A stretch of 64,000 nt of DNA from Sunxiuqinia sp965230765 (GTDB lineage Bacteria > Bacteroidota > Bacteroidia > Bacteroidales > Prolixibacteraceae). The notes beneath the pieces are model-generated. The model did no database searches. It saw nothing but the letters and a program-made list of their open reading frames with translations, and was not told the DNA's origin. The position numbers and the translations under genes are program-made. The DNA is taken from contig CBDDLR010000001.1 of assembly GCA_965230765.1 (NCBI GenBank), positions 682,001-746,000 on the forward strand, in the 5' to 3' direction. Shown piece by piece: positions 52,079 to 60,390 of this stretch; the first letter of the stretch is position 1, and the number at the start of each line of letters is the position of its first letter.

Positions 52079-52825
52079 ATGCGAAAGTACGAACATATAT
52101 TCTTTGATCTCGACAATACCCTTTGGGATTTTACTGCAAACTCAAAACTCGCCTTAAAACAAACTGCGCTGGATTTTGGCATTCTAAATGACTCATTTTC
52201 ATTCGAAGACTTCTTTTCATTTTACATTGAATTGAATGAAAAACTATGGAAAGAATACAGGAACAAGAACTTCACAAAAGCGGAGTTAGTAAAAATACGG
52301 TTTCAAAAGACCCTTGATAATTTTAATGTCAATGATGTTGACCCCCTATTGATGAATGAGCGTTACTTAGAAAATATGCCCAAACAAAATCAGCTAGTTG
52401 AGGGAGCTATTGAAACGCTTGACTACCTAAAATCGAGAGGCTATCAGATGCACATCATTACTAACGGATTTAAGGAAGTACAACATCAAAAATTACAGAA
52501 CTCAGGATTGGACAAATACTTTGACAAGGTCTTCATATCAGAAGAAATTCAAGCACCTAAACCTGATAAACGCATATTTCAACACGCCCTTAAAAGCTGC
52601 AATGCCCGCAAAAGCAAAAGCATCATGATTGGTGATTCCTGGGACGTGGATATTATTGGTGCCCGTAATTTAGGAATGGATCAGGTGTATTATTCCAAAA
52701 ACGAAAGTAATATTCATATGGATTCTCGATCTGCAAACTTTGAAGAAAACAACGAAGAGACTACATATAGAAACTCTCACACACACCTAATTTCAAAAAT
52801 GAAAGAATTGATTAATATTTTGTGA
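52079..52825 (+). CDS. yjjG: YjjG-type HAD nucleotidase
   Basis: This 248-residue haloacid-dehalogenase phosphatase has motif I F-F-D-L-D-N-T-L near residue 9, a helical cap, motif II T-N-G-F near residue 117, a conserved Lys in K-P-D-K-R and motif IV M-I-G-D-S-W-D-V-D-I-I-G-A. The W-D-F after motif I and the overall length fit the YjjG group, which dephosphorylates (non-canonical) pyrimidine nucleotides. The ATG at 52079 follows the rsmI stop by four bases, so it is the last gene of a three-gene operon. Confidence 0.9.
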   Translation: MRKYEHIFFDLDNTLWDFTANSKLALKQTALDFGILNDSFSFEDFFSFYIELNEKLWKEYRNKNFTKAELVKIRFQKTLDNFNVNDVDPLLMNERYLENMPKQNQLVEGAIETLDYLKSRGYQMHIITNGFKEVQHQKLQNSGLDKYFDKVFISEEIQAPKPDKRIFQHALKSCNARKSKSIMIGDSWDVDIIGARNLGMDQVYYSKNESNIHMDSRSANFEENNEETTYRNSHTHLISKMKELINIL

Positions 52826-53396
52826 TAAACTAAAATCGAAAATGAAATTTATGTAAAAAGGGAAAGTCAATATTTCTCAAAAAATAACTTTTTGTCAGCA
52901 ATTATTTAGAAACGATGAAAAAAATGCACCCAATGAGATCATATTTGTATGTCAAAAAAAAGAATTGCTGTAGAACATCGTAATTTAAAATTTATCTAAG
53001 TAAATAATAGAACATATTATTTACTTATTCGAAATCTCCTCACAGACAGCGACATATATAAATTCATAGATATTAACTGCAATTATCTATACTACAGCAG
53101 CATGATGCATATCATATCTCATTACAAATTAATTATTAGTAGATATTTCACTAATTCGAATCTTTTATTATTTTTGTATTTGTTAAGGTTTTTTAACAAA
53201 TCCATAACACTAGATATTTAAATGAAATTGAAGGAATCAGACTAAAATATCTTTATTTGGATCAGCACTTTTATTTGGGGGAATAGAGGTACTGTGTTGA
53301 TTTACATTGGGGGATGAAAATCAATTAAAATTACTGTCCTATATAATCATGTAAAAGAATTGATGCTGTTTAATTATTTAATTTAAAATTATTTCT
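52826..53396 (+). other. Long leader/control region of the second susCD operon
   Basis: No gene was seen. TATTTTTG (53169-53176) fits a -7 element. Overlapping the likely transcript start is a perfect inverted repeat ATTTGTTAA (53178-53186) / TTAACAAAT (53193-53201). Further down are near-direct repeats ATTTGGGGGAAT (53273-53284) and ATTGGGGGATG (53306-53316). The 5' leader would be about 210 nt. The part before 53100 is AT-rich without visible structure. Confidence 0.5.
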
Positions 53397-56300
53397 ATGA
53401 AAAAAATCGCATTATTACTTGCAATTTTTGCTATTGGCTTGCAATCATTATTTGCGCAAACCAAAGAAATTACAGGAATGGTGACCTCTGCTGATGACGG
53501 AAGTACCATTCCGGGAGTTTCAGTAGCAGTGAAAGGTACCACTCTTGGTACGATTACGGATCTTGATGGTAAATATTCATTAAAAGTTCCACAAGATGCC
53601 GAAACTCTAATCTTCTCTTTTGTGGGAATGGAAGCTCAAGAAGTTCCAATTACCGGTGACGTTATAAACGTTGCAATGGAAGAAGAAACTGTCGGGTTAA
53701 GTGAAGTAGTTGTTACTGCACTTAGCACCGGAAGGAATACCAGGGAGGTTGTTTATGCTAACCAAACTGTTAAATCGGAGGATTTATTATCCACCCCAAA
53801 CAAAAATGCCCTCGAAGCATTAAGGGGTAAAGCTGCTGGTGTTAGGTTATCAACTGGCTCAGGATCTGTTGGTGCTTCAACAAGAATTGTATTAAGGGGT
53901 GAAGGTACTCTTACTGGTAATAACAATGCCTTGATTGTTGTTGATGGTATAGCTATTGACAACTCAGCTACTGCTGCTGGAGATGGAGGATTTGAAACTG
54001 GGTATGCTGACCATGGTAACCGTTTTAATGATATCAATCCAGATGACATTGAGTCCGTTACAATCCTTAAAGGTCCTTCAGCAACGTCTTTATATGGTTC
54101 GCGAGGTGCTTCCGGTGTTGTTTTAATTACGACTAAAAGTGGCGCTTCTGGTGCAAAATCAAAAATGAAGATTAATTACAATGGTTCTGTTTCTATGGAA
54201 AAAGCCATAATTAATTTAAAGCGCCAAAATAAGTTTGGACAAGGTTATGACAATTTACACTTTGATACTGGGGAGAACTGGTCATGGGGGCCAGAGGTAG
54301 ATGGTGTTGTTAGACCTTGGACAAGTGCAATTGATTCAGACGGAGATGGTGCCCTTGAGTCATTAAGTCGCCCATATAGTGCAGTACCAAACCAAATACA
54401 GGAATTCTTTAATATTGGACAAACGATTAATAATAGTATCAATATTTCTGGCTCAACTGATGGATTCACTTATTATGCTTCTTTTGGTAATACTGACCAA
54501 ACAGGTATTCTAGATAATACTTATTATAAAAGGAATAACCTTTCTTTCAATTCTTCTGCTAAGCTGAGCGATAAGCTTACTTCAAGCTTCAAAATCACTT
54601 ACGCTAACATCAGACAGAATACCGCACAAGAGGGTTCTCGTGCCTTTGAAGGAAACAATGCCTATGCAATGGCTATTCAGTCACCAATAACAATACCTTT
54701 TGGAGAACTGCGTGACTACCAAAGTCCATTCCATGATATAAATGGTTATTGGGGTTCTTATTCATCTGTAAATCCATATTACATTCTGAATGAATATGGT
54801 AACGAAGCAACCATTGATAACTTCTTAGGAAATGCATCTTTGAAATACGAATTCTTTGAAGGTTTTGATATCACTGCACGATTTGGTGGTAACATTGTTA
54901 ATACCCAGGTTGATACTTGGACACCTGTTTATACTCCTGCTCAACAGTTAATCTGGGGAGATGATTTAGCTCTAGTTACTCGTGATACGAAACACAGTTC
55001 TTTAGGTGAGTATGAAAATTATATGAGAAAAGTTCTTAATCTTGATGCTACTATCTTAGCCAACTATTCTAAAGAGATTAACGATGACTTCTCAATAAAT
55101 GCTTCCGGAGGTTATAACTTCTTCCAAAGAGAAACAGAAAGTTTAACAGGTAGGACCGTTGGTGGTTTGGTTGTTGACGGTGTATACAACCTTGCGAATA
55201 GTGTACAGTCACCAACATCAGAAATGTCTAGGTCTAAATACAGAATTTATGGTTTGCTTGCTAATGCCAGCATCGGCTATAAAAATGCAGCATTTTTAGA
55301 ACTTTCAGCTAGAAATGACTGGTCATCAACATTGCCAGAAGAAAACAATACTTTCTTTTATGGTGCAGTTGGTACTTCTATCATCGTAACCGATTTATTT
55401 GATATTGAGAGTGATATATTGAACTTTGCAAAATTACGTGGTAGTTATGGTACTTCAGGTAAGGATGCAGGTTTGTACTTATTGAATTCTTATTACGTTG
55501 GGAATCCTACCATGGTTAATTTGGGTGATTACGCTCTTTTCTTCCCTAAAGATGGAACTCCAGCATTTACTGTGGGAAATAGAATTGGAAATCCGGGATT
55601 GAAACCTGAATTAACAACTACAATAGAGTTTGGTGCAGACCTTGGTTTATTCGGTGACAGGTTATCAGTTGAGTACACTTATTATAAATCATCGCATGCT
55701 GATCAGATTGTTACAATCAGCTTGCCAAGATCGACTGGTTACACACAAACTGTAAGTAATATTGGTGAGATGGAAAATATAGGTCATGAACTATCATTAA
55801 CCTTACGTCCACTTATTGATGTTGTTAACGGTTTAGATTTTGAATTATTTGGAACCTATTCTACTAATGATAATGAGGTAATTAAAATTACTGATGATAT
55901 TGATGAATTAGCTGTAGGTGGACCTTATCGTGGTGTATCGGTTGTTGCAAAGGAAGGAATGCCATTTGGTACGTATAAAGCTCTTGCCCCTAGAACCAAT
56001 AATCAAGGTCAAACAATTGTAGATCCAGAAACCGGATTCCCATTATATACGGAAGAAGAGGAATATTTCGATTCTTATCAACCCGACTTCCTGGCAAGTT
56101 TCGGATTAAATGCCAACTACAAAGGATTTGGCTTAAGAGTTTTATTTGACATGAAATCAGGTGGTCAGTTCGTATCTCAAACTAAATTTGGTACTGATTT
56201 TAATGGTACTGCTATTGGTACTGCTGAGTATAACAGAGAACCATTTGTATTTCCAAACTCTGTTATTGATAATGGGGATGGTTCATTTACTGCAAATACA

Positions 56301-56618
56301 ATTGAGATTACAGAGCAGGACTATTATACAAACTATGACTACGCTGCTTCTAACTTGTTGATTGATGCAGACTATTTAAAATTACGTGAATTAGAGTTAA
56401 GTTATAAAATACCAAAAAAATTATTGTCTGGTACTTTTGTTTCAAGTGCAACTGTTGCTTTATTCGGAAAGAATCTAAAGATGTGGTTGGCTGATAATAA
56501 TAAATTTGCCGATCCCGAAGTAGGAGGTCCTGGACTAACAGGTAACGCTCAGGGAATTGAAACTACACAAGTTCCATCTTCACGAAGTATGGGTGTAAGT
56601 GTAAAAGTATCATTTTAG
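53397..56618 (+). CDS. SusC/RagA-family TonB-linked outer-membrane protein
   Basis: This 1073-residue transporter has a signal peptide ending S-L-F-A-Q (about residue 21) and a carboxypeptidase-D-like domain starting I-T-G-M-V-T-S-A-D-D-G. The SusC signature follows (V-V-V-T-A-L-S), then a plug with V-I-V/L-R-G-E-G-T-L-T-G-N-N-A-L-I-V-V-D-G and G-S-R-G-A-S-G-V-V-L-I-T-T-K. The beta-barrel ends M-G-V-S-V-K-V-S-F. There is no STN domain, so unlike the 24844-28227 protein it is not expected to signal through a FecR. It heads a three-gene operon with a SusD and a DUF5012-like lipoprotein. The substrate is unknown because no degradative enzyme is nearby. Confidence 0.96.
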   Translation: MKKIALLLAIFAIGLQSLFAQTKEITGMVTSADDGSTIPGVSVAVKGTTLGTITDLDGKYSLKVPQDAETLIFSFVGMEAQEVPITGDVINVAMEEETVGLSEVVVTALSTGRNTREVVYANQTVKSEDLLSTPNKNALEALRGKAAGVRLSTGSGSVGASTRIVLRGEGTLTGNNNALIVVDGIAIDNSATAAGDGGFETGYADHGNRFNDINPDDIESVTILKGPSATSLYGSRGASGVVLITTKSGASGAKSKMKINYNGSVSMEKAIINLKRQNKFGQGYDNLHFDTGENWSWGPEVDGVVRPWTSAIDSDGDGALESLSRPYSAVPNQIQEFFNIGQTINNSINISGSTDGFTYYASFGNTDQTGILDNTYYKRNNLSFNSSAKLSDKLTSSFKITYANIRQNTAQEGSRAFEGNNAYAMAIQSPITIPFGELRDYQSPFHDINGYWGSYSSVNPYYILNEYGNEATIDNFLGNASLKYEFFEGFDITARFGGNIVNTQVDTWTPVYTPAQQLIWGDDLALVTRDTKHSSLGEYENYMRKVLNLDATILANYSKEINDDFSINASGGYNFFQRETESLTGRTVGGLVVDGVYNLANSVQSPTSEMSRSKYRIYGLLANASIGYKNAAFLELSARNDWSSTLPEENNTFFYGAVGTSIIVTDLFDIESDILNFAKLRGSYGTSGKDAGLYLLNSYYVGNPTMVNLGDYALFFPKDGTPAFTVGNRIGNPGLKPELTTTIEFGADLGLFGDRLSVEYTYYKSSHADQIVTISLPRSTGYTQTVSNIGEMENIGHELSLTLRPLIDVVNGLDFELFGTYSTNDNEVIKITDDIDELAVGGPYRGVSVVAKEGMPFGTYKALAPRTNNQGQTIVDPETGFPLYTEEEEYFDSYQPDFLASFGLNANYKGFGLRVLFDMKSGGQFVSQTKFGTDFNGTAIGTAEYNREPFVFPNSVIDNGDGSFTANTIEITEQDYYTNYDYAASNLLIDADYLKLRELELSYKIPKKLLSGTFVSSATVALFGKNLKMWLADNNKFADPEVGGPGLTGNAQGIETTQVPSSRSMGVSVKVSF

Positions 56619-56640
56619 TAACTGATTAAATTAAAATAAT

Positions 56641-58107
56641 ATGAAGAATATAATAAAAATGTTATTGATATTTACATTAGTTTTCAATTTTTCCTGCGAT
56701 GAAAAATTAGAAGATATAAATGTCAATCCAGACACTTTCTCATCAGCAAGCGATGCTACGGTATTAAGTGCTGCAATTGGATATCTTGGCTATGTTGTTG
56801 ATGTGGACTTAAATTATGGAACATCATTCTTATGGGCTCAATATTATACTTGGGGTATAGGTGTATCAATTGGAAATGATGAACGTTTTGTTGCGGAACC
56901 TGCTGATTTTAATGGATATTGGCAACGTTCTTATGCAAATTGTCTTGCAGATTTAAAAGTTGTTTCAAATAGTAGCACTACCGCATATAGTGGTATCGCA
57001 AAGGTATTACAGGCATATATATTCCAAGGACTGGCAGACCACTTTGGAGATATACCTTACACTCAAGCCGTTTCAGGTGCAATTGAAGATGGTTCTATCT
57101 TAACTCCGGAATATGATAATGCAGAAACAGTCGTTTATCCTGCATTAGTAACACTTCTGGACGATGCCCTTGAGGATTTGAATGTTGCAAGCTCAGACGT
57201 TGTTAGTGATGAAGACTTCATCTATAGTGGAAATATTTCTAGCTGGATTAAGTTTGCTAATTCACTGAAATTAAGAATTTTGATGAGAACTTCAGAAGTA
57301 GCTCCTAACTCAGCTGCAATTGTAGACCTTATTCAGAATGGTAGTTTTATTGAAACAGCCGATGACATGCCAACTATTCCTTTTTCCGGACAATCAGGAG
57401 ATCAAAACCCAATGTTTGCACGTGCTGAATGGGGAGTTGGAATGTTCTACTTTGCAAGTAACGCTACATTGAATGTACTTGAATCACTAAATGATCCTAG
57501 AAGTACCAGTTTTTATACTTTGGCAACAACTGGAGATTTTGAAGGCGAACTAAATGGCATCGATCAGGGTACTATTGATGATGAACCATTTACAAATCCT
57601 GATACACATTATAGCATGGCTTCTGACTATGCTTATGGAGAGGATAAAGATGTTGTATTAATGAGCCCATGGGAAGTTTGGTTCTTAAGAGCTGAAGCAG
57701 CTGCACGCTATGGTACTGCTGATAACGATGCAACTGCCCTCTCAAATGCTATTCAGTCTAATTTTACTTATATTGGTGTAGGTGATGCAACAGACTATAT
57801 CGCTGATCTTGATTATGCGAGTAAAACTTCTTTAGATGCCAAACTGGATGTTATTGGAATTCAAAAATGGATTTCTTTGAACGGAACGCAAGAAGATGAA
57901 GGGTGGATTGAGGCTCGTCGTTTTGACAGACCTTCAAGTCGTATCTTTACTGACGCTGCTAACGGAATATGGCAAGATCCACCATTGTCAGTTTTACCTG
58001 CTGGCACTTACCCATCAGCATGGCTATATCCTGCATCTGAGAGAAGCTTGAACCCTAATGCTCCCTCTCAGAGGACTTTAACAGATGCAATTTTTTGGGA
58101 TAACTAA
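56641..58107 (+). CDS. SusD-like lipoprotein (SusD/RagB superfamily)
   Basis: This 488-residue surface lipoprotein has the lipobox F-S-C (Cys19) followed by D-E-K-L-E-D-I-N-V-N-P-D. It shows the SusD-like_2 pattern: F-L-W-A-Q-Y-Y-T near residue 62, Y-W-Q-R-S-Y-A, L-A-D-H-F-G-D-I-P-Y-T-Q-A near residue 135, W-I-K-F-A-N-S-L-K-L-R-I-L-M-R near residue 202, and F-L-R-A-E-A-A-A-R-Y-G near residue 349. It is the partner of the SusC encoded 22 bases upstream. Ligand unknown. Confidence 0.93.
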   Translation: MKNIIKMLLIFTLVFNFSCDEKLEDINVNPDTFSSASDATVLSAAIGYLGYVVDVDLNYGTSFLWAQYYTWGIGVSIGNDERFVAEPADFNGYWQRSYANCLADLKVVSNSSTTAYSGIAKVLQAYIFQGLADHFGDIPYTQAVSGAIEDGSILTPEYDNAETVVYPALVTLLDDALEDLNVASSDVVSDEDFIYSGNISSWIKFANSLKLRILMRTSEVAPNSAAIVDLIQNGSFIETADDMPTIPFSGQSGDQNPMFARAEWGVGMFYFASNATLNVLESLNDPRSTSFYTLATTGDFEGELNGIDQGTIDDEPFTNPDTHYSMASDYAYGEDKDVVLMSPWEVWFLRAEAAARYGTADNDATALSNAIQSNFTYIGVGDATDYIADLDYASKTSLDAKLDVIGIQKWISLNGTQEDEGWIEARRFDRPSSRIFTDAANGIWQDPPLSVLPAGTYPSAWLYPASERSLNPNAPSQRTLTDAIFWDN

Positions 58108-58121
58108 TTAAATTTGAGAAA

Positions 58122-58856
58122 ATGAAACAGTTTAAATTATTATACTTAATACTCTTTGTAAGCCTGGCTTTTGTAGGCTGCGATGAATACGAAAATAGTG
58201 CGGAACCTTCAACTATTATATATCTACCTAAAATAACTCTTACGGGCGAAAGCACGGTATACTTAGAATGTGATGCTACATCATTCGTAGATGAAGGAGC
58301 CGTAGCTGAAGAAGGAGGTACTGAAATTTCTGTGGAAAAAGAGGTACATGGTGTTTATTTTGGAGGCACTTCAGTTGATAGTCCGGATGTATATAGCATT
58401 ACATATTTGGCATACAGTTCGGATAGCATCCCAACTTCTACTTTTAGAACAGTTGTTTGGCCAGTTTGTAATGGTGATATGATTAACAGTATTGCAGGAA
58501 CTTATACTGCAGCTGTGACACGCGATCCGGCAAGCGTTAGTTTTGCTGATGCTTCATTTGGTCCATATTTAATTAAAGATTTAGGTGGTGGTAAGTATCA
58601 ATTATCTGATGCGATTGGTGGCTGGTATGAGTATGGCTATGGTTATGGGTCAGATTATGCTTCTCCGGGAATGACTATAACAGCAAATGATATAACAGCA
58701 AATGATTTTACATTTGATGGATCTTCAACTTTACCTTGGGGTGGAGAAATTTTAGTTACATCATTTACTGTAGACCCAGTTGCTAAGACCATAACTTTCA
58801 CAACAGATTGGGAACTTGGTTATGTATTTAGTGTAACTCTAACTCAAGTAGAATAA
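58122..58856 (+). CDS. DUF5012 (BT_2262-like) lipoprotein with Ig-like domain
   Basis: This 244-residue lipoprotein has the lipobox F-V-G-C (Cys20). An Ig-like domain follows (about 35-100: I-T-L-T-G-E-S-T-V-Y-L-E-C with F-V-D-E-G-A-V-A), then a beta-rich C-terminal domain beginning I-A-G-T-Y-T-A-A-V-T-R near residue 126, with G-G-G-K-Y-Q-L-S-D and G-G-W-Y-E-Y-G. Such proteins are third members of SusCD operons and are thought to assist substrate capture at the surface. It starts 14 bases after susD and is followed by a strong terminator. Confidence 0.85.
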   Translation: MKQFKLLYLILFVSLAFVGCDEYENSAEPSTIIYLPKITLTGESTVYLECDATSFVDEGAVAEEGGTEISVEKEVHGVYFGGTSVDSPDVYSITYLAYSSDSIPTSTFRTVVWPVCNGDMINSIAGTYTAAVTRDPASVSFADASFGPYLIKDLGGGKYQLSDAIGGWYEYGYGYGSDYASPGMTITANDITANDFTFDGSSTLPWGGEILVTSFTVDPVAKTITFTTDWELGYVFSVTLTQVE

Positions 58857-58953
58857 TCTTATGAAAAAGGACAGGGGGCAATGCTCAACCTTCTCCTTCA
58901 ATTTCATAGATTATTTTCTATATAAGGTGGCGCCTCCTGCCCTTACCTTATAA

Positions 58954-58993
58954 AAAGAAACCTGTACAACTAAATTGTACAGGTTTCTTTTTT
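58954..58993 (+). terminator. Terminator of the second susCD operon
   Basis: A 16-base perfect stem, AAAGAAACCTGTACAA (58954-58969) and TTGTACAGGTTTCTTT (58975-58990), with loop CTAAA, is followed by T. It is preceded by a weaker hairpin TATAAGGT/ACCTTATA (58921-58952). Confidence 0.9.
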
Positions 58994-59006
58994 ATTTTAT
59001 CAATTT

Positions 59007-59087
59007 GTCATTCTGAACTCGTTTCAGAATCTGTTTAGGGATTAGCTTTCCCATTTTTCGTAGACCCTGAAACAAGTTCAGGGTGAC
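59007..59087. repeat. REP-like palindromic repeat
   Basis: The 26-base arm at 59007-59032 (GTCATTCTGAACTCGTTTCA then GAATCT) is matched inverted at 59062-59087 (AGACCCTGAAACAAGTTCAG then GGTGAC). The five differences between the arms fall at the TT/CC, C/T and AA/GG positions. The intervening 29 bases are unrelated. This sequence type (CTGAAACAAGTTCAGGGTGACG) recurs in many genomes as a dispersed palindromic element. Confidence 0.7.
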
Positions 59088-59112
59088 GATTAATTTTGTA
59101 AAATGGTGAAGT

Positions 59113-60390
59113 TTATGTCTTCTGCTTTTTCTTTTTGGCTGCTGGGAAAAGAATATTATTCAAAATAAGGCGGTAGCCAGGTGAGTTTGGATATAGGTTT
59201 AAATCTGTTGGTTGATCGCCAACCAAATGACGATAATCTTCAGGATCATGTCCTCCGTAAAACGTCCAGAAGCCTTTGCCGAGTTCGCCATGGATGTAGC
59301 GGGCTTCCCCTGCTGATTTATTCTCCCCCATCACCAGCACATTCGACTTCAAGGTTTCATTATTGTAGGCAGTTGTTTGTCCCATAAAACCTTTTATCAG
59401 CTTTTGATGGTTTTGGGTGAGCATGGTTGGTATAGGGTCCCATTTTGCAGAAAAATCAAATAAGGTAAAGTAATCCTGGTTTTGCTGGACTTTGCGTGTA
59501 TTGGTAGCATCAATTGTCGAGAATTCATATTCAAACGGATCTCGCTCAATCTTGAAATTATGAAACGCCAGCGTGTGGTCAAAATCCAGTTTTTCGTTCA
59601 TATGTGGGTCAGCTGGGTCGCCATCATACATGGATTCGCAAATATCCACTCCATGAGTACACAAGGCAATATCATACGTGTCGGTAGCAGCACACATGGC
59701 AAACAAAAAACCGCCTTTACTTATGTAGTTTCGTATTTCCCGGGTAACTACCTGTTTCATTTCTGAAACTTTCAGAAAGCCTAGCTTTTGAGCCAATTGC
59801 TTATTGGTACTTACTTCCTGCTGATACCAGGCCATGTGTTGATACGAACGGAAAAACTTTCCGAACTGCCCGGTAAAATCCTCATGGTGAAGGTGCAACC
59901 AATCGTAATCGTTCAATTTTCCTTCAAGGATTTCTTCATCGTAAATGACATCGTATGCAATTTCAGCATAGCTTAGCACAAGTGTTACAGCATCGTCCCA
60001 GGGCTGTTTATTGGGCGGTGAATAAACGGCTATTTTTGGGGCTTTTTGCATACTAATTGCATCTTGGTTCACTTCAGCCCTGGCAATTTCTGCCAACAGC
60101 GAAGATGCCTGAACATCAGCCAACTTTTCAATGCCAACACCCCTTATCAGGCATTCATTTTCAATTTCGGCATTGTAAGCAATTAAAAAACTACCTCCCC
60201 GGTAGTTCAGCAGCCATTTTACTTCAACGGCCTGTTCCAGTGCCCAATAAGCGATTCCATACGCTTTAAGATGATTCTTTTGCTGATCATCCATTGGTAT
60301 CAACAGATGAACAGCCTGACTATGAAGAAAACAGACCAATAAGGTTATAATGAAAAAAAGCTTTTTTATTCTCCTAGAATGGTGCATCAT
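59113..60390 (-). CDS. Uncharacterised exported protein (often mislabelled asparagine synthetase B)
   Basis: This 425-residue protein has an N-terminal signal/anchor helix (about 12-28) followed by H-L-L-I-P-M-D-D-Q-Q-K-N-H-L-K-A-Y-G, W-L-L-N-Y-R-G-G-S-F and K-I-A-V-Y-S-P-P. Later segments are H-L-H-H-E-D-F, a glutaminase-like G-G-F-L-F-A-M-C-A-A-T-D-T-Y-D near residue 235, and G-K-G-F-W-T-F-Y-G-G-H-D-P-E-D-Y near residue 375. Relatives in Bacteroidota are, as I recall, labelled asparagine synthetase B, but neither the N-terminal Cys nucleophile nor the AsnB synthetase motif is visible. The FAMCA and GGHDP segments look like a class I amidotransferase-like fold. The start (60390 or 60387) overlaps the dnaB end. 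Confidence 0.75.
   Translation of the reverse strand: MMHHSRRIKKLFFIITLLVCFLHSQAVHLLIPMDDQQKNHLKAYGIAYWALEQAVEVKWLLNYRGGSFLIAYNAEIENECLIRGVGIEKLADVQASSLLAEIARAEVNQDAISMQKAPKIAVYSPPNKQPWDDAVTLVLSYAEIAYDVIYDEEILEGKLNDYDWLHLHHEDFTGQFGKFFRSYQHMAWYQQEVSTNKQLAQKLGFLKVSEMKQVVTREIRNYISKGGFLFAMCAATDTYDIALCTHGVDICESMYDGDPADPHMNEKLDFDHTLAFHNFKIERDPFEYEFSTIDATNTRKVQQNQDYFTLFDFSAKWDPIPTMLTQNHQKLIKGFMGQTTAYNNETLKSNVLVMGENKSAGEARYIHGELGKGFWTFYGGHDPEDYRHLVGDQPTDLNLYPNSPGYRLILNNILFPAAKKKKQKT

Noticed and set aside
58861..58953. A 30-codon ATG frame between the DUF5012 gene and the terminator
   Set aside because: No recognisable features, and its sequence is largely explained by the hairpins in this 3' region.
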